The notes under the pieces are model-generated. The model worked only from the letters and a program-made list of their open reading frames with translations, was not told the origin of the DNA and searched no databases. The position numbers and the translations under genes were made by a program. Below, piece after piece: positions 10,791-22,509 of a DNA stretch of 64,000 nucleotides (the stretch's first letter is position 1; every line of letters begins with the position of its first letter). The stretch is from positions 46,243,665 through 46,307,664 of the forward strand of contig NC_065570.1 of the NCBI RefSeq assembly GCF_937616625.2. Reading direction: 5' to 3'. Source of the stretch: Mercurialis annua. Its lineage: Eukaryota; Streptophyta; Magnoliopsida; Malpighiales; Euphorbiaceae.

Positions 10791-11814
10791 TTCATGCAAA
10801 TTACGGGTTTACATGGTTTGATTTAAATGATTTATAATTGATATTATAGTCCAACCCAATTATAATGATTTGGTAAATTTCTAAATTAAATTCAAATCAG
10901 ACAAATTATAAACAAGTAAAATTGTTTTGTTTGACTTGATAATTTTTTCTTAAAAATCAATTCAACTCATTATCAAACAATCATTTATTTATCTTCTAAA
11001 CATAAAAAAATTAATAATTTAAAATTATTTATTCATCATAAAAGTAATATTTATATAACAAATTTAAATAATAATAATTAACAAATGAAAAAAATTAAAT
11101 TTTTTTATATTTTATTAATATGATATCTTAATATTATAGAAATATAATATTTATTGATCGATAATTAATATACAAAAATAAAAATAAAAAAAAAATTATA
11201 TCATCAGATGATATTTAAATATATTATTTTATCCAGTACAGTTTTAAAAAATAAGAATAAAAATTTTATTTTTAAATTTTAATATTTATAATTTTAATAA
11301 AAATACGTATGTATGAATATATATTAGTTTGGTTTAGTTTATGTTGTTTTATAATTTTTAAAACCGTAATTCAGATCAATTATTAATTTTTTTTCTATTT
11401 TATAAACTAAAATCAAACTAACAATCTTATAAACCGTAATATTTGGTTTGTTTTGATTTGATTGAATTGATTTTTCTTGTTTGTTTTGAACTTTTTCTAT
11501 GGAGCCCTAATGCCAATTCTCTAAAAATAAATGAATTTCTAACGAAATTTATATACTCCATCCATTCTAAAATGATTTTGATTTTTTAAATACAACACAT
11601 AAATTTAAAAAATATAATTAAATTAATTGAAATTAACACTATTTTAATTTAGTTTCTAAATTTTATCCTGTATGTTTTGAGAAGTTTACGTATTTACTTA
11701 AAAAAAAGAGTATTTGCAGTTTTTATTTCAACACGAAAAAATTAAAAATAATTCCTCATGTTTTTTCAATTTTATGTTTTTACTTTCGGTATTTAAAAAT
11801 TAATGATTTTACTC
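10791..11814. other. AT-rich spacer, no gene seen
   Basis: Very AT-rich, with homopolymer runs and no sustained reading frame. A Stowaway-like tip 'actccatccattctaaaatg' occurs at about 11554, but I found no matching second end. Confidence 0.5.
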
Positions 11815-12400
11815 GTTTATCATAACATTATCATAAATTTATTATAATTTTATGATGTAAAATTATTCTACGTACTTTATCATAACGTTATCATAATATT
11901 ATTATTCTTATCGTAAAATTATCATAACTTTTATCATAATTTTATCATAATTTATTTTCATAGCATTATCATAAATATTATCATAATATACTTTATCATA
12001 ACTTTATCATAACCTTTTATCATAATCTTATTATAAATGTATTATAATATTATCATAATTGTATCATGCAAAATTATTTTACGTATTTTATCATAATCTT
12101 TATCATAACCGTATCATAATATTAGCATAACCGTATAATGAAGAAATATTTTACGTACTTTATCATAACCTTATCATAAATATTATCATAATTGTATTAT
12201 AATATTATCTTAACTGTATGATGCAAAAATATTTTATGTATTTTATCATAACCTTATCATAACCTTTTATCGCAACCTTATCATAAATATTATCATAATT
12301 ATATCATAATAATATCATAATCGTATAATGTAGAATTATTTTTATATACTTTATCATAATGTTGTGATAACGTTATGATACAGTTATGATAATAACGCGT
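11815..12400 (+). repeat. Array of TTATCATAA-type motifs
   Basis: TTATCATAA and close variants (ttatcataacg, ttatcataatatt, ttatcataaccg) recur irregularly, dozens of times, interspersed with repeats of 'atttacgta(c/t)tttatcat'. The array is followed by 'gttgttttctgcagaaaatcgttt' (12399-12422). The reverse complement of 18960-20620 has the same order: motif array, 'gcagaaaatcgttt', then 'agatttttagatct'. These are therefore two copies of one repeat family in opposite orientation. No protein-coding sequence is attached. Confidence 0.8.
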
Positions 12401-12975
12401 TGTTTTCTGCAGAAAATCGTTTCTCTCTATAAAACCGTGTTTCAGTAGATTTTTATATCTGAAACTGAAATAATTAGAAATTAATTTCATTGATCTTTCT
12501 TCAAAATCATGACGTAGGAAGAAATATTTTTACAAAATAAAAAGAGAAAAAATATATATAAAAAGATCCTAGAGTAATTTTTTAAAATCTGAAAATTAAT
12601 AATTACAACGAGTTAAGAAAAAATACTAAAATTTAACACTAAAGAATGGTGAAGCAGCGGGATAGCGGCGGTAATTCGGAGAAAAAATATATTTTTTCTA
12701 CAGAGTATTTTTAGAGAAAAAATATAAATAAACAAATTATACAGAGTATGTTTTATTAAATTTTTTGATATTAGTATAATAAAAACATATCTTAAAGTAA
12801 AAAAAGTAAAATTGCTAAAAAAATGAGGTACATTTTTTCTATTTTTTTCTTATTGAGACAAAAATTACAATCATTCTTAAAATGAATATTTTCCTTAATT
12901 TCTCATATATTAGTTTGCACCGGCCGGAAAAAAAGATTTTTTTCTCCAACATGTACTTTTTTACTATCTTTTTTA
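12401..12975. other. Spacer between motif array and Stowaway MITE
   Basis: No gene seen. The first 120 bp belong to the repeat family of the array (shared with 18900-19080 in inverse). The rest is AT-rich. Confidence 0.5.
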
Positions 12976-13000
12976 CTTCCTCCGTCTCACAAAGATAGGC

Positions 13001-13944
13001 TGAAATACTTTATGGGTTATAAGGCAAACCGGTTTTTGAGTTGTGAATCGGAAATTTAAATTCTTTAAAGCGGAAAAGAGAATTTAAAAGACACAAGAGA
13101 TTTAGAGTGGTTCGGATCACAAATCGATCCTACTCCACTACTCAATTTAAGATTGAGATTTTAGAATCCACTAAATGGGATTGTACTTTATAGATAAGCA
13201 CCAACTTTACAAAGAGATGCTTTAGAGATAATCTCAAACTCACAATTGATTTTTCAAGGATAATCAAGAACCTACAAGGATTGAGTTTTTCCAAAGCTAA
13301 ACTCTAACTCACAATGATTAGGAGTTTCCAAGATTACCAAAACTATAACAAAACTAAGTGATTTGAAAATGTGTGTTTGTTGTTTCAAGGTGTGTAAATC
13401 ATTAACCTTGAAACATTGCAAATGGGTTTATATTTATACCCAAAGCAATCTCCAAACAAAGCACTAACAAACAAAACAAATTTTGCTTTCAGCAAAAATA
13501 TCTCCCCCGAGATGGATGGATCACGGGCGAGATATTTGAATATGCCAAAAACCTTCAACAGCTAGTGCCACGTGTCAATGCTTCATTGGATCTTCAAAAA
13601 TATATCCGTTGGATCTTCAACGGTCTGATTTATCGCGCCCGAGATGCATTCGTCGCGCCCGTGATTTGTTCCAACGGTCGACTAGGGTTTTGTCAGCTCA
13701 AATATCTCCCCCGTGATATTTGTATCACCCCCGAGATATATATCTCCCCCGAGATGGAAATCCATCACGGGCGAGATATGTTACTGGACAGCTTTCTACT
13801 CAAAAACTCGATTTTTGCTAGAGAGCTCCGAATTGACTTCCGATTGTTCCTATGAGTTCCTATACACTAATAAACAAGATTAGATCACTCATAGTTGATT
13901 GTCAAAGTCAAAATAAAGGAGATTGAAAGGACAAGGGTCCAACA
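13001..13944 (-). repeat. 3' LTR of the copia element
   Basis: 944 bp. The 917 bp from 13028 to 13944 align with 16098-17014 end to end with few differences. It includes a palindrome-rich block (about 13500-13785) of ATCTC/GAGAT and CCCGAGAT/ATCACGGG units. The reading frame 13565-13855 is LTR text and recurs in the other LTR. Confidence 0.9.
13500..13785. repeat. Palindrome cluster in copia LTR
   Basis: Repeated half-sites 'atctcccccgagat', 'atctcccccgtgat', 'atcacccccgagat' and 'atcacgggcgagat' lie in both orientations within about 290 bp, together with 'cgcgcccgagatgcattcgt' and its neighbour 'cgcgcccgtgatt'. The second LTR copy has the same block at 16570-16860 with scattered substitutions. 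Confidence 0.85.
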
Positions 13945-13958
13945 ATCTCCCCATTTTT
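13945..13958 (-). other. Polypurine tract of the copia element
   Basis: On the minus strand the text 'aaaatggggagat' ends exactly where the 3' LTR begins (TGTTGGACCC). This is a standard copia polypurine tract and sets the LTR boundary at 13944. Confidence 0.85.
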
Positions 13959-14557
13959 GAGTTTGACAATCAACATGCTAAAATGGCTAAGTTAAGTAAG
14001 AGACGAATTAATTCTGGCTCCCCCTCACTTTATGCACATAAGATAAAATCAATATGTAAAGCATAAGCAAGAAACATTTGAAAATATTTAGCAATTTGAG
14101 CATAGAAACTTCTCCCCCTTTGTCAAGCACAAAAAGAATAAAAACATGTTTTAAAAATATGGACAAAGGAGCTAATTGAAAGAGATTTTGAAGAAAAAAA
14201 ATTAGTTTCCCAATCAATTGAGGCGCAAGGCACAAATTTGATATGCATTAAGCCTAAAAACTCAATTGATTGAACTAATTTGATTTAAATGATCAAAAAT
14301 AGGTAATAATTCATCAATTGAATTACACCAAGGCAAAGTCCAATCATTAAAACGGTTTTTAAAGCATATCAAAAACTTTTTAGGAGAATAAGATTTGAAA
14401 AATTGATTCTCCCCCTCAAAACAACAATTTTGGAAATTATGGCATAGATATTGATATAATTGTTACCTATATTGCCATTTTCCAAAAGCTTTCATTGATC
14501 ATCCACCTTATGATTTGAGATTGGTTTAGTGGACATCAATTATACCTACAAAGCAAA

Positions 14558-16097
14558 TCACTTAGGTACCCAAGCAACTTTGGATCCTTGAAAGTTAATG
14601 CTTGAATAGTTCAAAGGGATTAGCCTTAATTGAACTTTTCTCACATAGCAATGAACATTAGTGTGACCATATTTCATGCAATAAAAACATTGAGTTCTAT
14701 GGTTCACATTTGATTCCATTTGAGGTGGCTTGGCTCTAGAGGTCTCATATGAACAAGCACAAGCATGTGAACAAGAATTGACATTTGAGAATGCATGAAC
14801 ATGTGAGTTCTTTTTAGTCTTCTTGTTCCAATTTTGGCTATATTGAGAAGCATAGCCATATCTCAAGGGTTTTGTACGCTTGTTGCTCTTAGCCTTTTGA
14901 GCCAAGAATGGCGTGGGCCTAGGAGCTTGAGCATGCACCTTCTTTGCCTCAATTGGTTTGACTAATTTAGGAGGTACTTCTATAGAAGAAGTTTGAGGCA
15001 AAGTGGACTTCACAAATTTAGTCCCATTGGAACTAGAAGCATTTTGATTATAGCCAAGTCCAAATTTTATGGTTGGACATCTTTGAGATACAAGAATTGT
15101 ATCCAAAGTTTCCTTCCCTTTTTGAAATCTTGAAAATGCATCTTTTAATTCAAGAATTTCATTCTTTAGTTGATCATTTTCCTTAAGCAAGTTATCAACA
15201 TTTAAACCTTGCTTAGGGATAGATTCTAAAGATGACTTGAGAGCTTCATTAGACAATTTAAGCTCATGAAATTCTTTTGTTAAAACAAGCATTTCATCTT
15301 TAGCTTTTGAAGCTTCATTTTAGAAAAATAACATCTTCGCTTTATAATCACCACATTTAATTACTAGTTCATCAAGCATGCTATCAATATCATCATCATC
15401 ATCATGAGCATCATCATCAACAATATCAACAATATCATTTTTAACATTAAAGCATGCATCATCTGATTCAACACCAATAACATTCAAAGATATAAAAGAT
15501 TGGGGGTTTACCTATAGTGTTGGTTCCTCCTCAAAAGACATGAGGCACAAGTTGGCATCATGGTGGCTTTCATATTCCGATTGAGAATCATCATCCCAAG
15601 AAGTCTTGGACCCTCCTTTTGAACTCTTCCTTGAAGAGGAGGATCTCCCATGCTTGCCATTTCCCTTTATCTTGAGCTCCTTCACTTTCTTTCTGAGTCT
15701 CAAGAGTTCTTCCTCATTGCTTCCCTTCTTATTCTCTTCTAAAAGAGGACTTGTTGAGGCCTTGAGAGCAACATTCTTCTCCCTTGCCTTTTCGGCTTCA
15801 ATAAGCTTGATGTAAGACATCTCATGGAGAAGAAGCTTCCCAATCAACTCATCCGTCCTCAAGGTGGACAAATCATGAGTTTCAATGATGGCGGTGGTCT
15901 TAGGTTGCCATAGAAGAATAGGAAGGGATCTAAATATTTTACCATTGATTTCACTAAGCTTGTAAAATTTCCCAAGTTGCTCAAGACTATGAAGAATCTT
16001 TAGAAACCTTGAGGTCATAGAAGAAACATCTTCATTAGGCAAGCCTTTGAAGCCTTCATACTCTCCAAGAAGCAACTCAAGCTTCTTACCCTAGTCG
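14558..16097 (-). pseudogene. Ty1/copia gag (UBN2-type) remnant with zinc knuckle
   Basis: One frame continues from about 16097 down to 14558. It has in-frame stops at 15512-15514 and at about 15320. The first part (16075-15512) has the UBN2/gag-polypeptide signature (LLLGEYEGFKGLP...SRFLKILHSLEQLGK, then a helical charged tail). The middle part is acidic (a run of Asp and His codons near 15365-15420) and then coiled-coil-like. The end has a CX2CX4HX4C zinc knuckle (CFYCMKYGHTNVHC) and the K.AWVPK motif that normally leads into the protease/integrase region, but it stops there. The N-terminus of gag is missing at the junction with the LTR. Confidence 0.85.
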
Positions 16098-17014
16098 ACC
16101 GGTTTTTGAGTTGTGAATCGGAAATTTAAATTCTTTAAAGCGGAAAAGAGAATTTAAAAGACACAAGAGATTTAGAGTGGTTCGGATCACAAATCGATCC
16201 TACTCCACTACTCAATCTAAGATTGAGATTTTAGAATCCACTAAATGAGATTGTGCTTTATAGATAAGCACCAACTTTACAAAGACATTTCTTAGAGATA
16301 ATCGCAAACTCACAATTGATTTTTCAAGGATAATCAAGAACCTTCAAGGATTGAGTTTTTCCAAAGCTAAACTCTAACTCACAATGATTAGGAGTTTCCA
16401 AGATTACTCCAAAACTACAACAAAACTAAGTGATTTGAAAATGTGTGTTTGTTTTTTGAAGGTGTGTAAATCATTAACCTTGAAACATTGCAAATGGGTT
16501 TATATTTATACCCAAAGCAATCCCCAAACAAAGCACTAACAAACAAAACAAATTTTGCTTTCAGCAAAAATATCGCCCCCGAGATGGATGGATCATGGGC
16601 GAGATATTTGAATATGCCAAAAAACTTCAACGGCTAGTGCCACGTGTCAATGCTTTATTGGGTCTTCAAAAATATATTTGTTGGATCTTCAACGGTCTAA
16701 TTTATCGCGCCCGAGATGCATTCGTCGCGCCCGTGATTCGTTCCAACGGTCGACTAGGGTTTTGTCAGCTCAAATATCTCCCCCGTGATATTTGTATCAC
16801 CCCCGAGATATATATCTCCCCAGAGATGGAAATCCATCACGGGCGAGATATGCTACTGGACAACTTCTACTCAAAAACTCGATTTTTGCTAGAGAACTCC
16901 GAATTGACTTCCGATTGTTCCTATGAGTTCCTATACACTAATAAATAAGATTAGATCACTCATAGTTGATTGTCAAAGTCAAAAAAAAGAGTTTGAAACG
17001 ACAAGGGTCCAACA
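16098..17014 (-). repeat. 5' LTR of the copia element (3' tip deleted)
   Basis: 917 bp matching 13028-13944. It abuts coding gag directly at 16097, without a leader or primer-binding site, showing an internal deletion that removed the LTR tip, the primer site and the gag start. Its palindrome block lies at 16570-16860. Confidence 0.88.
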
Positions 17015-17569
17015 TAGGCCACCTTTCTATTTTGGGCATCCCAAATTATAGGCCACCTTCTATTTTTGGTTAATAATTTCAAACCTAAAAGTCTTACTTA
17101 CCCCTAATAAATGTGCATTGTTATCTTCAACTTAATTAATTGCTCCATGTTCCAATATGGAATAAATGTCATTTTTTTAATTCTAATGCAAAATACACCA
17201 ATACAAAAATTAGTCATCAATATATTATTTATTTATTTAAAAAATTATTAAAGACTAAAAACAAAAAATTACATAAATAAACTAATTTTAACTAATCTAT
17301 CTATTTTTTTCTTAATTCTCGTGTTTGTCCAAACGGCCTATCTTTGTGGGACGGAGGGAGTAAATTTTTAGATCACATACCAACTTTTTTTTTATATTAC
17401 TTTTTGAACAAAACTTTACTTTTTATATTAAATCTCATTTTCCAACATTTTTTTTCATCATTTTTAATTTTTTTTCACCATTATATTCCTGCACTTAATA
17501 TTTATCACATATTAAATTTTAATTTTTTTTGATTTTTTTGATTTTTTTTAGTGTTAATGTTTTTTGTCA

Positions 17570-18070
17570 ATTTTAATATCAACACAAAATCAACAATATA
17601 CATTAAACTAACTAATTGAAATTTTTCAATCTTTATTTACACTAATTTTTATTTTTCCAACATTGTTACAATTTAATTTCGATTTTTTTATTTTATTTCA
17701 CATTTAATGTGGTCTTTTCGTTAATGTTAAAACCAACTAACTATGAACATAATATCAACACAATATCAACATTGTAACATTATAATAATTTAACATCATT
17801 ATTACCTTCTTCACCAATGATAAAATCAACAAAATATCAACCGAAAATCAACATAATATCAACACTTAACATTCCAATAATTCAACATCATTATTTGTCT
17901 TCTTCTCTGATGCTAACATATCATTATCTAGTCTCAGTTTAATTTAATTTAATTTTTTTAGTTTATTTCACAGAAAATATTATCTTATTTGTCAATGTTA
18001 AAATTAAAAAAAAATGCAATTGATATCAACATAATCAACATAAAATCAAAAACACTGTAACATTACAATA
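17570..18070. repeat. Array of AATATCAACA-type motifs
   Basis: 'atatcaacac', 'aatcaacaata', 'aatatcaaccg', 'aatcaacataatatcaacac' and 'taacattacaataattcaacat' recur irregularly over 500 bp of T/A-rich DNA. There is no coding sequence. Like the TTATCATAA and GATACAT arrays it looks like a motif-dense non-coding part of a transposon, but no element ends were found. Confidence 0.6.
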
Positions 18071-19119
18071 ATTCAGCAATCAACCATCATCAACAAATCG
18101 TGCTGCAAAATAAAAAAAACACAGAAAAACAACAAAAACAAGAAAAATGCAGAAATAACAGAATTTTATTCCATAAAATCACAAAATTATTATACATAAC
18201 ATGAAATGAGTATTAGATTCTTCAAAGATAATCTTTACACATGTTTAATGGTGAAAAAACAGTAAAACTAAAAAAATTACAGATCTGAAAATGAAAAAAG
18301 AAGAAGAATAATAAATTTCAGATCTAAAATCAAAACGATAAAAGAAAAATGACGGCGAGACGAAGACGAAACGGCGGAGGCGAAACGTACGAAGAACAGA
18401 TCTGAGAATTATGCGAAAGGTTAGTTGAAAAAGAAAGGAGAGAATTTATATTTTTTCATCATAACAATGTTATGTCAAACATAAAACCGTATAAAAGTAA
18501 ATTCTTACTCAGTCTCGGTTATTTGTGTAAAAAAAAAGAGAAAATTAGGAAAAATACTCTCATTTTCAAAATAATATAATTTCCTACCTCAATAAGGAAA
18601 AGATAGAGAAAATACTTCACCCTTTTAATAAAGTTATTTTTTAACTCTAACACATGTTTATATTATAATTATACCTACTTTTTATTATTATTTTATTCTA
18701 ATCATTTTTTTTACTCTAATCATACACCTGTACTTTTATTTCTCTTTCTTCGTCTTTCTCTTCTCTGTTTTTTTTTCGCCATTTTTCTTCTTCTTCTTCT
18801 TCTTTATTCTTCTTTTCTTCTCCATTTTTGTTCTTTTCTTCGGCGTCGTTCCTTCATCGATTCATTGTCGCTCCGCCGTTCTTTCATATTTGATTTTAGT
18901 GATTTTTTTCTTGATTCGTGGTGATAAATACAATTTATTTTAACTTTCAGATCTAAATAATTTACTCTTGATTTTTTTCAACTTTAGATCTAAAAATCTG
19001 CATAAAAAACAATGTTATGATGAAAAAATAATTTTCTGCACAAAAAAACGATTTTCTGCAAAAAACAAACAGCATCTGATTATCATATAATTATCATTGC
19101 AAAAAATATTTTTTTACAA
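18071..19119. other. AT-rich spacer, no gene seen
   Basis: Contains poly-T/C-rich and 'gaagaagaag'-rich text (18295-18430 and 18725-18900) that looks like the 5' leader of a gene or element, with 'acggcggaggcgaaacg' near 18370. No sustained reading frame was found. 18900-19080 is the inverse counterpart of 12399-12520. Confidence 0.45.
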
Positions 19120-20625
19120 AAAAAACGTTTGATTATCATATGAGTATAACTGCATTATAACACTATGATAACTAGATGATAATGAAGTATGATAAGATTA
19201 TAATAATTGGATGATAACGTACGTGAAAATATAATTACAAAACAATTCATGATATGATGACATTTAAATAATAAAATTATGATAATAGTATGATAATATG
19301 ATACCTATGGAAAAAAAATTACATAAAAATCATGATAAATAGATGATAATGAAGTATGATAAGGTTATGATAATTAGATGATAACGTACGTGAAAATATA
19401 ATTATAAAAAAATTCATGATATCAGTGATAACCAGATGATAATTAAATAATAAAATTATGATAATAGTATGATAATATGATACCTATATGGGAAAAACAT
19501 TACATAAAAATTATGATAACAAGATGATAGTGTGAAGATAATAGGCCTAATTACTTAAAAAATAACCACCTTGTAATATTTTTTCGTTTATACCCTCACG
19601 TAGGAAAAAGTTCATTTGTACCCTTTTTTTTATTTTTCCTTTTTATCTCTACCCTAAAATTTAATTTTTTGACAATTAAATTAATTAAAGGATGAAAACA
19701 TTATAAATGATTAATAATGTTAATGTTTAACTAGAATATAAGCTAAATATAAAGGATCATTTTGAATATTTTGGTAAATGAAAAGAGGTCAAATTAGCTC
19801 TTTAGGGTAGAGACGAAAATGAAAAATCAAAAAAAAGGTACAAATAAAATTTTTCCTAGGTCAGGGTATAAACGAATAAATATTACAAAGTGGGTTTTTT
19901 TTTAAGTAATTAGGCCAAGATAATAGTATGATAAGGTTCTTATTGATAATAAAATGATAATAGTATGATAATATGATACTTGCATGAAAAAAAATATGAT
20001 AATGAGATGATAATAATCTGCTACATACGATACTGATAATGGCATGATAATAAGATGACAATGCAATATGATACATTGATAATTATATGACAAGATGAAA
20101 CTGTGATAATCATATGGTAATATAATACTGTGACAATCATATGATAATACTGTGATAATCATATGATAATGTAATACTGTGATAATCATATGATAATATG
20201 ATACTGTATTTTGTCTAATATTATTCAGCAGTATCATCACATAATCATATAATAATCTACTACATACGATACTGATAATGACATGATAATAAGATGCCAA
20301 TGGAATATGATACAGTGATAATCACATGCTAAGGTGAAACTGTGATAATCATATGATAAGGTGATACAATGATAATCATATGATAAGGTGATAAGGTGAT
20401 TTTGTCTTATATTATCCAACAGTATCATCACATTATCATATAATAATCTGCTACATACGATACTGATAATGACATGACAATAAAATGTCAATATAATATG
20501 ATACACTGATAATTACATGTTAAGGTGAAACTGTGATAATCATATGATAAGGTGATACAGTGATAATCATATGATAAGGTGATACAGTGATAACCATATG
20601 ATAATGTGATACTGTGATTTTTTAT
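19120..20625 (-). repeat. Array of TTATGATAA / ATATGATAAT motifs (inverse of 11815-12400)
   Basis: Dense repeats of 'atgataat', 'gatgataatgaagtatgataagg' and 'gtgataatcatatgataa' (many copies of a 17-20 bp unit from 20100 to 20620), and a 180-200 bp higher-order repeat marked by 'aatctgctacatacgatactgataatg' (20010, 20255, 20445). It is the reverse complement type of the array at 11815-12400. It is interrupted at 19544-19916 by a MITE. Frames such as 19902-20300 and 20237-20506 only reflect the repeat. Confidence 0.85.
19544..19916. mobile_element. Mutator-type MITE with about 115-bp inverted repeats and 9-bp TSD
   Basis: 373 bp. Both ends begin GGCCTAATTACTTAAAAAA and the inverted repeats stay alignable to 'tctctaccctaaa', about 115 bp. 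The flanks carry the identical 9-bp duplication AAGATAATA (19535-19543 and 19917-19925). Nine-base duplications and long inverted repeats indicate the Mutator superfamily. It has no coding sequence. It sits inside the TTATGATAA array, so the array is the older structure. Confidence 0.93.
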
Positions 20626-21210
20626 TTAGCTCATAGAATTTTTGAATATGTTATTAATATAATAAAATATCTTAATAATAGCATATATTTTTAAATTATA
20701 AAATATTTGTGTAATATCCCGTATTTTTAAATTATTTTTTTAAATTTATAATTTTAATTTTTGCATTCCGTCAAGTTTTAAGTAATTAATCACTATTATT
20801 ATTATATATTTTTATTCAATTTTATTCAAGTCGTTCGTTGATTCGGTCGTGTTTCAATTCATATTTGTTGTTTATTTTTAAATCTTAAAAGAAAAAAGAA
20901 AAGAAAAGAAAATTTATATAAAATGAGCCATGCACATATTATCCACGTTGGCCATTTTTCTTAGAGATTTTTAGACAAATACACCTAAAACGGCTAAATA
21001 ATCTCACGGCTACCACAACAATTTAATACTAATGTAATATCCCGTAAAATTTTACATTTTATTACATTTAAATTCCGACATTTTTCTGGTCGTTTTGAAG
21101 TAATTTCGATTTAGTGGCTTGGTTCGAGTTGTTTGGTTTGAGGGTGATTTTATTGGTTTAACCAATTAAATTTTAAATAAAAAAAAATAAAAAAAAGGGT
21201 TTTTGTTGAA

Positions 21211-21330
21211 TTCTCGTTCGAGAATATGGATTCTCGAACGAGAATCCAATTCCAGGCCTGGTCTCGTTCGAGACCAGGCCATTCTCGAACGGGAATCAGG
21301 CCTGCAAGGCCATTCCCGTTCGAGAAAACC
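21211..21330. repeat. Palindrome cluster in the level-3 LTR
   Basis: Hairpins TTCTCG-TT-CGAGAA is at 21211-21224, GATTCTCG-AA-CGAGAATC at 21229-21246, and a 26-bp one with 12-bp arms at 21255-21280. They are followed by 'attctcgaacgggaat' and 'attcccgttcgaga' half-units. It is the same module as 6532-6650, and the extra first hairpin is better preserved here. Confidence 0.92.
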
Positions 21331-22509
21331 TTTGTCACTTGGACCCCTTCGCCCAGCCCACTTCGATCTCGTTTACGGCTCACTTCCCTACGTTATTTTA
21401 AGTCGGTTTCTTCATATAAAACCTAGATCACGATGCAAGGTAGCCCAAGCCACTTTTCTTTTGTTCTTTCGCTGAGAAACGTAGCTGTAATCATCCTCCA
21501 AAGTTGCTGCTCGGGTAAGCTCCTTTGTTCATCAAATTTCCAGATTTTGCCTTAATCGACACCTCAGTGTTTTTGATCGTTCTCTCTCGTTTCTAGATCG
21601 AAACTGTTTCCGTTTGATCCCAGACGTTCTAGACTCCCGTACCTTCGATTCCCTATCTTGGTTTTGTTAAACGGTACGTAATCGATCTCGTTTCAATCGT
21701 CGTACGGTTTCCGTTTTAAAGCTTTGTGTAATCTGTTTCTTATTTCTTTGTTACTGCCGATGGTTTCTTTTACTTAGGCCATGATTTTAGTTGATTCATG
21801 TTGTTTAGTCTCTATATTTTGGGTAGGCAAATCGTTGAATCTCAGTTGTGCTTCGTCTCGGTTTCGTTTAGTTCGTTTCCGTGTGATGTTAATTAATGGG
21901 TATTGATAAAACTTAAACATAAGTGTTGTTCTTATGATTTTGAGTTATGGGTTAGGTTATGTTTAAGGATATAGATTGATTAAGTTTGAGGTTGAATTCT
22001 TGTTTAAGGATATCACAGTAGCAAAAATGGTGTTTGGAAGGCTTTCATGTTGGCGGGGATTGAGGTGTAGTTTGAATGGAAAGGATGGTCAAATAACCTT
22101 TATGATCACCAAAGTCTTTTACTTAAAACAAATTAATCCTTAAGGTTAAACTTGAAACTAATAACTTGGGTTTTATTTTTGAATATAAATTAAATAGTGA
22201 AAACGATAGATAACCATAAATTAAGTTAATATAATTACACGGGTAATTATATTTGCCTTCAAATGTCGTTTTGTCAAAAGTTGGCTAAATTATAATTTAG
22301 CCCCTAAACTTATTTTATAACTTAATTAAGTGGATTTTTGGTTAATAACTTTATAGTTGGTTTTAATTATAAAGAAAAGCAATTAATTTGATTTCGAATA
22401 TCAAATTGACTAAAGTACAATTTAGTCCCTAATTGGCAAAAGTACAATTTAGTCCCTAAACTTTTATTAACTTAAAATGATTAAGTTTTTGATTTGTAAC
22501 TTGGGTTAC

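Larger units (their letters stand above)
13001..17014 (-). mobile_element. Ty1/copia retrotransposon with gag only, inserted in the Stowaway MITE
   Basis: Two direct repeats (13001-13944 and 16098-17014) flank copia-type gag remnants on the minus strand. Read on the minus strand, each LTR starts TGTTGGACCCTTGTC. The 3' LTR ends ...AGTATTTCA. The element is bordered by the 5-bp duplication TAGGC (12996-13000 and 17015-17019). Only about 2.1 kb lies between the LTRs and there is no protease, integrase, RT or RNase H, so the copy is not autonomous. The 5' LTR (right copy) lacks its last 27 bp, and the primer-binding site and the gag start are deleted with it. Confidence 0.9.
12976..17360. mobile_element. 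Stowaway (Tc1/mariner) MITE, split by a copia element
   Basis: Left end CTTCCTCCGTCTCACAAAG (12976) and the reverse complement of the right end CTCCCTCCGTCCCACAAAG (17360) match with two differences. Both continue AAAGATAGGC and both are bordered by the TA target dinucleotide (12974-12975 and 17361-17362). CTCCCTCCGT ends plus TA targets are diagnostic of Stowaway MITEs. Without the retrotransposon at 13001-17014 and its duplication the MITE would be about 366 bp. It has no coding sequence. Confidence 0.9.

Noticed and set aside
11550..11580. Single Stowaway-like tip 'actccatccattctaaaatg'
   Set aside because: No matching second end with a TA duplication could be found, so an element cannot be supported.
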